NCBI GenBank assembly: GCA_016081115.2
Contig: CM071932.1
Location: 57,114,659-57,178,658, forward strand
Origin: Rehmannia glutinosa
Lineage: Eukaryota; Streptophyta; Magnoliopsida; Lamiales; Orobanchaceae
Direction: 5' to 3'
DNA: 64,000 nt
Each line of letters opens with the position of its first letter. Within the stretch, counting starts at the first letter, position 1. The notes under the pieces were generated by a model. The model searched no databases. It saw only the letters and a program-made list of their open reading frames with translations, and was not told where the DNA came from. The translations under genes were made by a program, and so were the position numbers. Below are positions 11,386 to 21,774 of the stretch, piece after piece.

Positions 11386-13182
11386 TCATCGGTCGTTTTC
11401 CTTTTCTTTTGTAACCAAGGCCGGTTTGCTTAGTAATGTGCTTTGATTGAAAGTGTGTGCATCATTTAGAGTTTTGGATTTTTCGGACTCTTCATGACTT
11501 GAAGATCCTTTTTCCAAAATTACTCTTGAGGTTTGACATGGCACAAAGGAATTAAATCCTAAGCCCTGTCTTGTCTCCACATTCTCTTTGACTCATAATA
11601 AGATCATCCAATGATTTAGATGCCTTAGTGAATGAGGCAATAACATTTTTGAGGTCATTCTCCTCTTTTCTATAGCAAAGCAATTTATTTATTAATTTAG
11701 CATTTTCGGCCTTTAAACTCTTATTCTCATCGGCTATTTGACTTAGGGTACTCGGCTCCTTAGTCACTTTGAGTTTGACTTTTGAGTAGGTTTGTTTTCC
11801 TCATTCAATAGTGTGTGTGAGGTTTTAATGTGCTCAAAATCTTTCATCATTTTGCCTAATGAATCATAAAGATCAGTGGGTGATGAAGTGTGTGTGTCAC
11901 GGTCACTATCACTAGTGTCCGAGCTTGTTGAGTTAGATTGTACCTCATCTTCTTGATCTTGTTCTTTGGCCATTAAGCGAGATCAAGGCTTCTTCTTCGT
12001 AATCACTTGAGTAGTCACTTCACCGCTCTCGAGTCGGTTTGTCTCTCTTGACTTGGCTGTCTCAAGAGTAGTCTCTGCAGCCATCATTGCCTTTTTCTTT
12101 TCTTGTCTTCTTTCTCTCAAGACCTTTCTTTCTTCTTCGCTTTCGTTTCGTACTTGTTGACTACATGATATGAGCAAATAATGGCATAGTGACCGGGTTG
12201 TCTACAATTCCAACATAGATATTCACCTTTTGCTCACTCTTTCTATTCTTGAGTTGTCAACCCTTTGATACTCAACTTGTTGATGATCTGTTCTCTTGGT
12301 TGGCCTATCATCCCTTGATTTGGAGGGAGCCGAGTGTCTTCCGGAGGATTCACCCTTTCTCTCTTGTAGTTCTTGTTAAAGAACTTGTTAAATCTTTTAA
12401 CCATTAGGGCTATTTCTTCCGGGTCAATTGCCTCTTTGACTTGACTCTCCTTCCATCTTTGACAACTAGAGCAATTTTTTTGGGTACAAATTGTCCCTTC
12501 CTCGGTCTTTCCTTCTCACTCAAACTCATAGGCTTTGAGGTCCGAGAATAACTCATGGTTGGATGTCTTTGATAGGTCCATGGAATGTCTCGGTGCCATG
12601 ACCTTCATCTCCCATTCATTTGGAAGACTTTTCAGATCTTCATACACATTTCCTTCGTGTATATTCCTTTCCAAGTGTAGATGTGACTCATTTGTGATTT
12701 CTCAGAATCGAGCATCTAGTTGATCCAGGTTTTCTCCCGAGATCATTTTAAAGTTCTCAAATTTTTGTACACCTGAAAGTTTGTTTTCTTTGATTTGCTC
12801 CGAGCCTTCACAAATCAATGTCGGTTTGTCCTGATTTCCTTAGTTGTTTTGCAAGATTTCACTTTATTGAACATGGCTTTGTCCAAGGTTTTGTAGAGAA
12901 TATCCTTGGCTACATTGTCCAGGTTGTATCTTTTTCTGTCATCATTTGTCCACTCAGTTCTTGGTTTTTCAACCATGATCGGTCTGCAGGTCTTGATCTT
13001 CTTCCCCTTCACCGCAACTCTTCGTGACAATTTTGTGTTCACCTTTAATATTTGCAGAGGCCCATCTTCTATCACTATCCACATCTCATCATGTAATCCG
13101 ATAGATGAGCTCGCATACGAATTTTCCAATCATCAAATTCTTCAATAGTGAACATAGGAATGCGTGTTAGATTTGATTCCAT
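11386..13182 (-). pseudogene. Copia gag (Sirevirus-like element)
   Basis: Gag forms the particle and binds element RNA. The start ATG at 13182-13180 lies about 120 bases inside the PBS and gives MESNLTRIPMFTIEEFDDW, the usual opening of the UBN2-type copia gag. A frameshift near 13100 is followed by HDEMWIVIEDGP (about 13095). A zinc knuckle of the form C-x2-C-x4-H-x4-C (CWNCRQPGHYAIIC) lies at about 12220-12180. A charged segment at 11973-11552 has coiled-coil character (SLKAENAKLINKLLCYRKEE). A long gag with coiled coil after the knuckle fits Sireviruses. Several frame breaks occur between 12815 and 12230. Confidence 0.78.
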
Positions 13183-13298
13183 GATAATAATTTTTAATGA
13201 AAGAAAAAGAGTTTTGAAAGTTTAAGTACTAAAGCGGACTTTTGAAAAGTTTGGAGATCTAGTTCAAGAACCGGTGCGGAGGGTTCAATGAACCAACC

Positions 13299-13310
13299 GC
13301 TCCGATACCA
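13299..13310 (-). other. Primer-binding site of the Sirevirus-like element
   Basis: On the minus strand, two bases after the 5' LTR, the sequence reads TGGTATCGGAGC. It matches the complement of the initiator methionine tRNA 3' end (TGGTATCAGAGC) except for CGG in place of CAG, the same exchange seen between the two LTRs. Confidence 0.8.
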
Positions 13311-13312
13311 CT

Positions 13313-14845
13313 TGTAGGTCCCAAGGGGTGTAAGTGTAAGGTTTAGAAGGGGGGTTGAATAAACCTTACCAAATTTTCGATTTAGGCCTTTTAAATCTCT
13401 GAGTTCTACACAATTTGTGTCCTTGATGGACAAATCGAATTAGTCACTCAAGAGAGTTAATCTCTCAATGACTCAAATTGAGTGTTAGTGGAGTAACTCA
13501 TTGTTGGCTATAATTTGACTTAGATGTGGTTTTGTTTTATTGGAAGACTTAACACCCTTAAGTTGTTTAAGCAAGTTTTTACGACTTGATTTAGTACTTA
13601 TAGATTATCGATGGATAGCAAATTTATCGTGAGATATAAGCAATTAAGAGTGCGAGATATTTAAATGTTGTAAAGTAAATGACACAAGAAAGTTTTTATA
13701 GAGGTTCGAAGATGGGGTAATTCTTCTACTCCTCTCTTCTCCAACTCCCGGAGGAATCCACTAAGTAATGATCAGTTTACAAAGTGGTAAGTCCGAGATA
13801 CAAGTCTTGATCACAACGGCCGACTTGATCCTTTGGGACTCGATCCGAGACGCCTTGATCACTCGGTGGCTTCTCGTACGACTCGCCTTCTTCACAGGCA
13901 TTTGCCTTGCTACTACTGACTCACTTGCTCAAGCACTTTGGATTTGATCACGAAGCCCTCCAAACGCTTAAGACTTGGTTGCCTTGAACCTTTCTACAAT
14001 CCTTCTTGGAGTGTAGACCCCTTGTTTTCGTAGTTTCCTCTTCAATCGATTGAAGTTCTCTTTCCTTCACGGGTAAGTGTTGGATTGATGTTCTTCGAGA
14101 TGTAGGCTTGAGGATTTGAGAATATTTCAATTTTGATAAGCTTGTAAATCTCACGTGTGTGTCATCCACGCATCATCTCTTTTCTCAATCAAACTCCTCG
14201 GCCTTTTATAGTGAACTTTCAAAAATTTGCCCGTTGAAGAGATAGGCTCATTTTTGAAAATCACTTTGCGATCGTTGGTTTGCACTTCTTGGAATTGCCA
14301 TTTCCTCGTATGAAATGTTTTATCACCTTTTCGTAGTTCGACACGGTGTAGTGCTTCCCATTGGTTCATTTCTTTGCACGCTTCTCGGGACCTGAGCACT
14401 CCAAGAAAGGTAGTATGAAGATATTACTTGTTTAAGTAAATCTCTTGATTTCGGCAACGGTTCTTTTTGATTATCTCGACTTGACCGCATTTCCTCGTTT
14501 TCCCCAGGTGACTTAGAGTCGCCTTCCAATCATTGGATGACTCTTCTCGTCACTTCACCTTGAGACTTGGCTTCTCTTTGAGTTGACTTGACTCATGTTC
14601 CACTCAGTGCATCTCACCGCTTCTTCATCGAGTTCTGTCTGCTTTTCTTTGTTGTACTCACTGTCTCACGCAGAGTTTTCCTTCAAGCCTTGATTGTCTT
14701 CTTGCAAGTTGGAGCGTAGCCGACTTAACTCGGCCTTGGCACTCTAATTGTTACAATACATTTCAAAGCAAGAATTGGGGAGCTAACTTTCTATTCTAAG
14801 TTTTACATGGCATTCATCAAAATCTAAACAATGAAATTCCTAACA
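13313..14845 (-). repeat. 5' LTR of the Sirevirus-like element (right copy)
   Basis: The copy is 1533 bp, starts tgtaggtcccaaggggtgta and ends attcctaaca, and is followed by the duplicated target site tttat at 14846-14850. It is colinear with 794-2329. It should carry the element promoter on the minus strand. Confidence 0.92.
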
Positions 14846-16814
14846 TTTATTAAAGAAAACATCACCAATAGTACAAGAGATAGTGAAACTCTCCGGATCT
14901 TTAAGTTTTTGTGGTAGTTTTCTCTGGATTATTGCATTGCACTCCTCTGTCAGAGTGACTGTTTCGAAACCAATCAACTTTCACTTTTTTGACATAACAT
15001 CTTTTAAGAATTTAGCGTAATTGGGCATCTGCTCCAATGCGTCTGCAAAAGGTATGTTAATATGCAGTTTCTTAAATATATCCAAGAATTTTGAAAATTG
15101 CGAATCTAACCTTTTCTTTTGAAATCGTTGGGAAAAAGGAAGGGGAGTAGTAAGTTTAGAAAAATCAGGGTTAGATGAAGATTTAAGCTTCTCAGCCCCT
15201 TTTGTTTAGTAATATGGTCCTCAACTCCTTCCTCGGCCTCAACATCGCCATTTGCTTCAGTTTCCGCGTCTCCCGGTACAACAGCCGATGTCCCTATAGG
15301 ACGCATGACCTGGCCGTGCGGTGCCGCACGGGCCGTGTGCCCCTGTGTTTGTTCAATATTTTCAGGTATTTTCGGCCGCTCGTATTCTGTTCCACTCATC
15401 AGACGAATGGTTTTACACTGCTCCTTTGGATTAACCTCAGTGTTGCTCGAAAACTGGCCGTTCTGATGCTGCCCACCAACAATCGTAGCTAATTGACCAA
15501 TTTGGGTTTCAAGATTTTTCATTTGGGACCCCATGGTGTTGGCCAATTGAGTGACATGATTTTCAATTTTATCTAGCTTCGCCTCATCCTTATTAAATCG
15601 GTTCCTCATCTCATTCATAAACGAGGTGAAGATGTCCTCCATAGATGGCTTAGCCTCGGCATTAATGACACCATTTGTCACATTAAACCCTGGTGGTGGT
15701 TGCATCACATTCTTCGTATTTGCATAGGAGATGTTTTCATGATTCCTCAAACCCGGGTGGTAATGAGTAGGAGTTTGATTGTTCCGGTAATTGTTGAAAT
15801 TCTGGTTGTTGACATAATTTGCTTCCTCCATGGGATCTAGAGGAACTCCACCATTACTTGCACCCGCGTTTCCATAAGTCCCCTTTGTCAATACATTCAA
15901 CTGATTTGTCAACGCAGTCATCTGAGCTGTCAATGCCTTAATTGGGTCTAAATCAGTGACTTCAGCTACCCTTTTCACATTAGTCCTCTCTGAGAGCCAC
16001 TGATAGCTATTCATTGTCATCTCTTCCAACAAGTTGAATGCATCTTGTGGAAATTTAGCCAATAAAGCGCCTCCTGCTGCGGCATCCACAAACGACCTAG
16101 TCTGTCCCATCAACCCATAGTAAAAGAAGCAAAGTTTCTTGATCCTTTGAAATCCGTGTTGCGGACACCTCCTTAATAAATCCGGAATCTGTCCCGGGCC
16201 TCATACGGTGGCTCGTAATCAAACTACCCGAATCTGCGTGATCTCACTTTTGAGTCAGAGTGTCTTACTTGGTGGGAAGTATTTAAACAAGAATTTCGAC
16301 TCACTCATCCCAAGTATTCACACTCGAGTTAATGTGTCTATCCAGTTTCTAGCCTTATCCCTTAAAGAGAAAGGGAATAGGCGCAAACGTATAGCATCAT
16401 CAGTCAGCCCATTCATCTTGATTGTGTTGCAAATCTGCATGAAGTTCGCAAGATGATAATTGGGATCCTCAGACGGAAAACCCCCAAACTGATTCTGCTA
16501 CACCATCGAGATCAGTGTTGGCTTCAGCTCAAAATTATTTGCATTAATTGGGACATTGGAATTCCACCATAGTTGTGATTTGTGGGCGAAAGTAATCATG
16601 AATCGCTTGCCGCTGGACTGCCGGAACTTCTGGTATCAGGAACTCATTGTTGACCTTGTTGGCCCTATTTTTACCTCCGTTGTTATCTTCCACGTTCTCC
16701 ATAGCCTGATCTTGTTGTTTTTATGCCCGTTTTGTAGCTGCACTAATTCGCCTAGCAAAAGCCTCAACCTCCGGTATGAATGGTGCTAATTCTCTTTGCT
16801 TCGAGCGAGTGTTC
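14846..16814 (-). pseudogene. Athila/Tat-type gag and start of protease (5' side of the split gene)
   Basis: The start ATG at 16814 gives MNTRSKQRELAPFIPEVEAF, typical of plant Athila/Tat gag. The best-preserved part is a 335-codon stretch at 16113-15106 containing GQTRSFVDAAAGGALLAKF, a Gln/Asn-rich middle with QNFNNYRNNQ and a heptad-like tract (LANTMGSQMKNLETQIGQLA). A short GC-rich tail encodes HTARAAPHGQVMRPIG. The frame then shifts, near 15190-15110, into FSKFLDIFKKLHINIPF and DALEQMPNYAKFLK and reaches the protease approach at 14851, where the copia element interrupts it. A one-base loss at 16170 in a CG context separates RFR from DLLRRCPQHGF. Stops and frame changes make it non-functional as read. 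Confidence 0.82.
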
Positions 16815-16952
16815 ATGCACTACCTGAACCAAATAAAGAAAACAAGTCAAACACATTAGGAGTAAAATTAAACAACAAATAAAAAGAAACAAAAATGTCT
16901 AAATTAAAAATAATTCTATTTATCGCAATATTAGTACTAAAAATTTAATTAG

Positions 16953-16970
16953 TCCCCGGCAACAGCGCAA
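16953..16970 (-). other. Primer-binding site of the Athila/Tat-like element
   Basis: On the minus strand the sequence is TTGCGCTGTTGCCGGGGA, two bases after the LTR edge. Athila/Tat elements normally carry TGGCGCCGTTGCCGGGGA, complementary to tRNA-Asp. The few differences suggest decay. Confidence 0.75.
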
Positions 16971-16972
16971 CT

Positions 16973-18427
16973 TGTTCGCCTTATTTTTAGCTTCACCGCA
17001 AGTGTACGGTGTAGTTTACAGAATAGGATTAGCAAGGTCGAATCCACAGAGACTAATAAATTATTGTACTAAGTATTGAAATTGTAATAGTTTTATTTTT
17101 ATCCAGACGATCAAAATTGGATGATTGGTTTTGTAAATGCAAGACAAGAATTTATCCTAAAAAGATAAAGTAAAGATTGATTGAAAGATCAAGGACATGA
17201 ATGAATTCCAGGGCGATGGTTTTAGTTAATATCCCCTTTTATTATCAGATTAATCACAAGCAAAGTTATTATTATTCTTTCCTATAAAACAATCACGAAA
17301 AGTATTTTACCCTCTCTCTCGAGATGTATGTAAAAACGTTGATTGGATTATCTATGCTAGCATCTCTACTTAACAAGAGATATCCAACTCCCTAAAGCAC
17401 AAAAGATTATAAATCCTCACAAATATTCATAGACTTCCCAGTCTTGCAAATATTCATTTCAAGTACTCACAGGTCTAGTATTGAAACTCATCTCTCGAAT
17501 TATGAATCAATACATCAAAACAAGTTAAACCAAAGACCTTTTGATAAACAAGAATTAAAACAAACTACTCTAATAGGGTTTGAAAACAATAACTTCAATT
17601 GTAATTAATCATCCAACAAATGTATCCATTAACCTAATCCCAAACCGGGAATCACAAGTTGTTTAGCCAGACATGGGAAATAAATAATTCATAAATAAAT
17701 TATTCAAATTCATATCTAACTAATCAAAAGTAAATGATACGATGGAATGAGAAAACTCAGGGATGTCGATGATCTCTCGATCTATCTTCAATCCTCATGC
17801 GCGTGGTTGTGACCTCGATCAATCTCTCGAATCCTCCGTTATAAAGTTGTTCTTTTCTCTGCTTTCTAGGGCAAAAATCAGTGTATCCTCGTTTGGGGCC
17901 ACCTCGTCTCTATTTATACTTCGTTTGGGTCAAAACTTGATTAGAACTGTCAAACCTTGTTTTTCCCACGCACGCACACGAGCCGTGTGCCTCACAAGCA
18001 GACAACCAGCCCGTGCGGGGTGCCATAGGACCATTCACTCGCTAAAGGGACGCACGGGCCATGCGCTCAACGAACGACCAGTCCGTACGGGGTGCCGTGG
18101 TCTGAGTCTTCAGTCTGGATGGCGCATGAGTCGTGCTATGGATGCACGCCCTGGCCGTGCGCACCTGCTGGAGCTGATATGTGTTCGTTTCTTTCTGCTT
18201 CTCACCCAGTTTGTCTGACTTCTTCTCGATTCAACTCCAAACATCGTACGTTACTTCAAGTATTGGTGGTCATTTACCGCAATGCTCCAAATTGTCGCCA
18301 AAATGCTACAAATATCAATTCATTCCTACAAAACGAGCAAAGCATAATACCTTTTCCACTTTACAGAAAGAAAGCCCTTTTCCACTAATTCTAACTACAA
18401 TTAAGCCTAAAATACATGCAAAACACA
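16973..18427 (-). repeat. 5' LTR of the Athila/Tat-like element
   Basis: In plus orientation it starts tgttcgcc and ends aaaacaca, so the minus-strand LTR runs TG to CA over 1455 bp. The inner edge is set by the PBS two bases away. The outer edge is set by the start of MULE coding sequence. The partner LTR is outside the window, so the boundaries rest on TG/CA and context. It contains a GC-rich imperfect-palindrome cluster at 17970-18175. Confidence 0.7.
17970..18175. repeat. Cluster of GC-rich imperfect palindromes in the LTR
   Basis: Variants of acgcacgggccgtgcg recur about six times here, spaced 25-50 bases apart (cacgcacacgagccgtgtgc, gacgcacgggccatgcg, gcacgccctggccgtgcg). The same motif family occurs in the gag tail at 15300-15350 and in the protease linker at 15-220 of the same element, where it encodes HGQVVR-like peptides. 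Confidence 0.7.
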
Positions 18428-20200
18428 TACCAATCAATGAACGATGCCCTTTTCTAATGCGTGCATATGGAAATGATGATATTTGGTGAGTAGGAAAGTT
18501 TGACAAGCACCATGGATGTGGGTTAAATTTGAATGACAATGTATCTAGGTGGGTGTATTCTAAAGTAGTAGGTGCGTATTTTGCATCTAGATTACTAGTG
18601 AAACATTCTGCGCTCGTGCCAAGAGATATGATAGCGGGGTTGGAATCGCGACATGGGCTTAAAATGAGTTATAATGTTGTGTTGAGTGCTAAGCATCATG
18701 ATTTTGGGTTGATATATGGAGATAGCAACAAGTCATTCAATCTAATTCCGGCATACTTACGCATGTTGAATTTAACGAATTCCAGATCGGTAACTAGATG
18801 GAAGTCGGATAATTTTAATAGATTCAAGTACGTGTTTTTTGCTTTGCATGCATCAATCACTGGATTCTAGAACAATGCTCGGCCGATTTTTGTGATTGAT
18901 GGAACACACCTTAAAGGCAAGTATCGGGGAATATTGTTTGTTGCCGTAACAAAAGATGGTAATGAACATATTTTCCCACTTGCGGTTGAAATTAGGGATG
19001 TTGAAAATGACGAATCCTGGACATGGTTTTTGAGACAGTTGAAAGATGTTTATAATTGCCCTCGTGATCTACTGATTTTTTCTAATCAGCACAAGAGTAT
19101 CAGTAATGCCATAAAAGTAGTATACCCAGAAGCATCACATGGGCTTTGCACTTATCATTTGCAAACTAATTTGGCTCAATATGGTCAACATATCGTAGCA
19201 ATGTTTAGGACAGCATATTCATACCGTCGTGAAGATTATGATAAGTATTTTGAAAACAAACAAGTTGCTAGTGAGGAGGATGCGTTTAAGAAGTTAAAAT
19301 GTGCAGGGGAAGACAGATGATCTCGAGTTAAGTGTCATGTCCGACGTTATGGGTTCATGACATCAAACTCGGCTAAGAGCTTCAATAGTCGGTTATTATG
19401 GGCCAGAAAGTTACTTGTTTGTTCTGTGCTTGAGTTTACTCGGACTATTATTGAAAAGTGATTTTATGAACGACGCATTGTTGCTAATGAAAGAGATCAA
19501 GAGCTAACACTTGAAGCAACCAAAAGATTAAGTGATGCAGTTGATATAGGTTGTATAATGGATGTACAATGTCTTAGTGATGTGAAATACAAAGTGAAAG
19601 ATAGAACAAAGACCTATTTGGTTGACTTATCCCAAAGAACGTGTAGCTATCGAGAATTTGAATATGAATTGATGCCTTGCCCCCATGCATCTGCAGCAAT
19701 TAGGTATAAATAAATTTAAAATTTATATCAATATTTTCACATAATTGTTTGTTTATTTGTGCAGAAAGAGGAACCTCAATATCTATTCATTTGTTGCCCA
19801 TTATTATAAAAATGAAAATCTTCAACAAATGTGGACGGATGAAGTTTTACCAGTTCCTGATCCGAGTGAATGGGTTCTACCACAAGAGGTGCGAGAATTA
19901 GTATGCAACCCTCCAAATAACCCGAGACAAGCAGGTCGTCCTAGACAAAGTAGAGTTCATTCTGTTGTTGACTCATCAAGTAATCATTCATGTAGGAGTC
20001 AATTTTTTTCAAGGTGTGGGCATGCTGGCCACAATTGCGTCAAATGCACTATGTCATTGTCGCTTGATGAGAGCGGAAGTGCCTCAGTGACACAGTCGGG
20101 TCCTTCAAGACAAGTGCGTAGTAAGAAAAAATGTGGAATATGCCGAGCAGATGATCATACTCGTAGAAGATGCCCCAGATGTCTGGATGATGAAAATTAG
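18428..20200 (+). pseudogene. MULE (MuDR-family) transposase, 5'-truncated
   Basis: The reading starts at about 18440 with PFLMRAYGNDD and runs through GKFDKHHGCGLN and SSKHGL-like sequence. The MULE catalytic domain follows, with IDGTHLKGKYRG (first catalytic D near 18890) and LCTYHLQTNL. The second catalytic position reads FSNQHK (codon 19084-19086), where active relatives have an aspartate (SDRHK-type), so a key residue is lost. A SWIM-like motif, CSYREFEYELMPCPHA, lies at 19645-19692; its second cysteine is replaced by Tyr. After a 61-bp intron come a region with SEWVLPQEV, a damaged knuckle (RCGHAGHNC) and a full C-x2-C-x4-H-x4-C knuckle (CGICRADDHTRRRC, about 20130-20175). In-frame stops occur near 18493, 18868, 19318 and 19460. 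The 5' part was displaced by the Athila/Tat-like insertion. Confidence 0.85.
19704..19764 (+). other. Intron of the MULE transposase
   Basis: The 61-bp AT-rich intron has GTATAA at the donor and TTTGTGCAG at the acceptor. Removing it joins SAAIR to KRNLNIYSF in frame, as in related MULE proteins. This shows the copy is a DNA transposon and not a retrocopy. Confidence 0.75.
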
Positions 20201-20307
20201 GCAAAAATTATTTCAACTGTAATACTATGTTAGAAAAACACACTAAGAGCATAAAGTAAGTAGTCATTTAAATGTAGAGCAACAAGTCAGTAGTCATTTT
20301 AAATTAT

Positions 20308-20474
20308 GGGCACGATATATCGTGCCCAATATAGGCACGATATCATGCCCAATATATCGTGTCCAATATAATTAGGCACGATATATCGTGCCCAATATAA
20401 TTAGGCACGATATATCGTGCCTATTATGGGCACGATATCGTGCCCCAATATATTTAGGCACGGTATATCGTGCG
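20308..20474. repeat. Array of six palindromes GGCACGATATATCGTGCC
   Basis: Perfect palindromes stand at 20308-20327 (gggcacgatatatcgtgccc), 20375-20392, 20404-20421 and 20428-20445 (short-core form, GATATC). Imperfect ones stand at 20334-20349 and 20457-20474, with a half-site at 20351-20364. Spacers are AT-rich variants of aatataatta. Each unit could form a hairpin in DNA or RNA. The array lies about 100 bases after the MULE stop codon. Confidence 0.9.
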
Positions 20475-20699
20475 TATATTCGAATCATGTTCTTATACTT
20501 CCAAAAAACCATAAAACCATGCAAAATGAATATTTCATTTTAATAACTCAAAATATTTACAAGATATACAATAAAAATGTACTACAACTGAAAAGTACCA
20601 CTATCTATACTGTACTGGTAAATCTTTCATGCCATCGTCTTCCTTAGCTCGGGAATCGACTCCTGCACCTGGTTCTTATTAATCTTCTTTGTGATACAA
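20475..20699. other. Short intergenic stretch after the palindrome array
   Basis: The sequence is AT-rich with no supported gene. A 15-20 codon open stretch on the minus strand (about 20690-20640, ending ELRKTMA then stop) could be the tail of an antisense gene, but is too short to call. It may be MULE 3' sequence. Confidence 0.3.
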
Positions 20700-21735
20700 C
20701 TATTGGAAATTTTGGTTTTGATAAAGTGGGTATCGACCCGACTTTGACCAATTTTTCGGTGGCTAAATATTTAATTCTGGAGAAATTAAATTATATATTA
20801 TTAATCTACGTTCCGAGTAGATGTTCGTAGTATTTTTTATTTCTCAAAACTGAATTTCGGTGAGTGAGAAATTAATACACGAAGGTAGCCACATAAATGG
20901 GCATTATGTAAAGATTTGTAAAGGGAAATGAAAGGTTTTTGCCTTATCCCACATGGAATACAAATCATTGTTTATCCTAGTTTATTTACAAGAAGGTGTT
21001 ATATGTTGTATAAATTATAACACAAGTGGATGATCACAAGTGGGCCACACGCGCGCGCGCGCGCCTGCCTGGCCTGGCATAGGCCTAGGACTGGGCTTGG
21101 GCCAGGGCGTCCCGGCCCTATTGGGCTCGGGTCCAGGTCCACTAATGTTTTGCCACTCGAAAATGGGCTTGGCCGGATTCGAGTGATCGCTGGACTGTTG
21201 AGCCAATGAATCGGGACATTGTAGGTGTCCGATTCAGTGACTGTTGGAGTTGTAACTCCTGCAGTGGTGGTCACCTGAAGTTAGCCCACTACTTGACTGT
21301 TATGCAGTAGTGGGGTGTAACACCTTGGTTGTTACAAATGATTAATGCCCACTACCCAGTTTTTTCTCCTGCAGGTGGAATGGTTGGCTATTTATACATG
21401 TTTGTGCATTGCAGTTTGGTACAGAGAATGAATACTCCATAAAAAAGCATACAATCATTTTTGCATTCTCGCACTAAGTCCAAAGAAGAACCTTGTCTTC
21501 AAACAGATTTCTAGTTCAAGGTGCTTCGTGTTAGTGGTGCTACTACGTAAGACGTAAGCTGTTTCATCTTTGGAAGCAATACGTCAACCCGTGAGCACTA
21601 GCCGAGACGTAATTACTTTGCGGAAAGAGATTCGTCTCGATCGGGCTTCAAAGTTCTATCTTTGTAATAGCTAGTTTGCTTTCTTGTAATCTTGTTTCTA
21701 TAATTTGCAATTTGAAGGCATTCCGATCCTGTACA
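20700..21735 (+). repeat. 5' LTR of the second copia element (approximate limits)
   Basis: The start is placed at tattggaaattttggttttg, a decayed form of the common TGTTGGAAATTTTGG copia LTR opening. The end is placed at cctgtaca, before a degenerate PBS-like ttgtgatcaacaa. A TATA box (CTATTTATACATG) at 21389-21401 with a start region near 21425 fits the LTR promoter. A (CG)n run lies at 21050-21063. No partner LTR is present, so both limits are estimates. Confidence 0.5.
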
Positions 21736-21774
21736 ATTGTGATCAACAATCGCAAAGCAATTAGCGAACTTCAC

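Larger units (their letters stand above)
794..14845 (-). mobile_element. Complete Sirevirus-like Ty1/copia retrotransposon with env-like region
   Basis: Both LTRs run TG to CA (794-2329 and 13313-14845) and the pair is flanked by the identical 5-bp duplication tttat (789-793 and 14846-14850). On the minus strand the order is LTR, PBS, gag, protease, integrase, RT, RNase H, a long env-like region, polypurine tract, LTR. Protease-integrase-RT order defines Ty1/copia. The PPT context (TTTGGCATCATC, A-run, GGGGGAAAT), the large size and the extra region after pol fit the Sirevirus (Maximus/SIRE) lineage. The LTRs are nearly identical apart from CG and CAG/CTG-context differences, so the insertion is young. 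It splits the protease of the surrounding Athila/Tat-like element between the codons for FFNK and ALCD. Confidence 0.9.
1..18427 (-). mobile_element. Athila/Tat-lineage Ty3/gypsy LTR retrotransposon, 5' part, split by a copia element
   Basis: Read on the minus strand the order is LTR (18427-16973), tRNA-Asp-type primer-binding site (16970-16953), gag (16814 to about 15000), then protease, which is cut at 14846 and resumes at 793. The rest of pol and the other LTR lie beyond the left edge. Seen: the gag peptide VDAAAGGALL, the protease motif CDLGASINLMP, and a PBS close to the plant tRNA-Asp complement used by Athila and Tat elements. Known: that PBS and the DLGA protease are typical of the non-chromodomain plant Ty3/gypsy lineages. 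Inferred: the element jumped into the MULE gene that starts at 18428, because the MULE reading frame begins abruptly at the LTR edge. The insertion duplication next to the LTR would be tacca (18428-18432), with its partner outside the window. Confidence 0.8.

Noticed and set aside
20640..20700. Possible C-terminus of an antisense plant mobile domain-type gene next to the MULE
   Set aside because: There are only about 20 codons, and no upstream coding continues into the copia LTR.
21049..21064. CG-rich alternating run that could form Z-DNA
   Set aside because: It is short, lies in a decayed LTR, and is most simply a dinucleotide slippage product.
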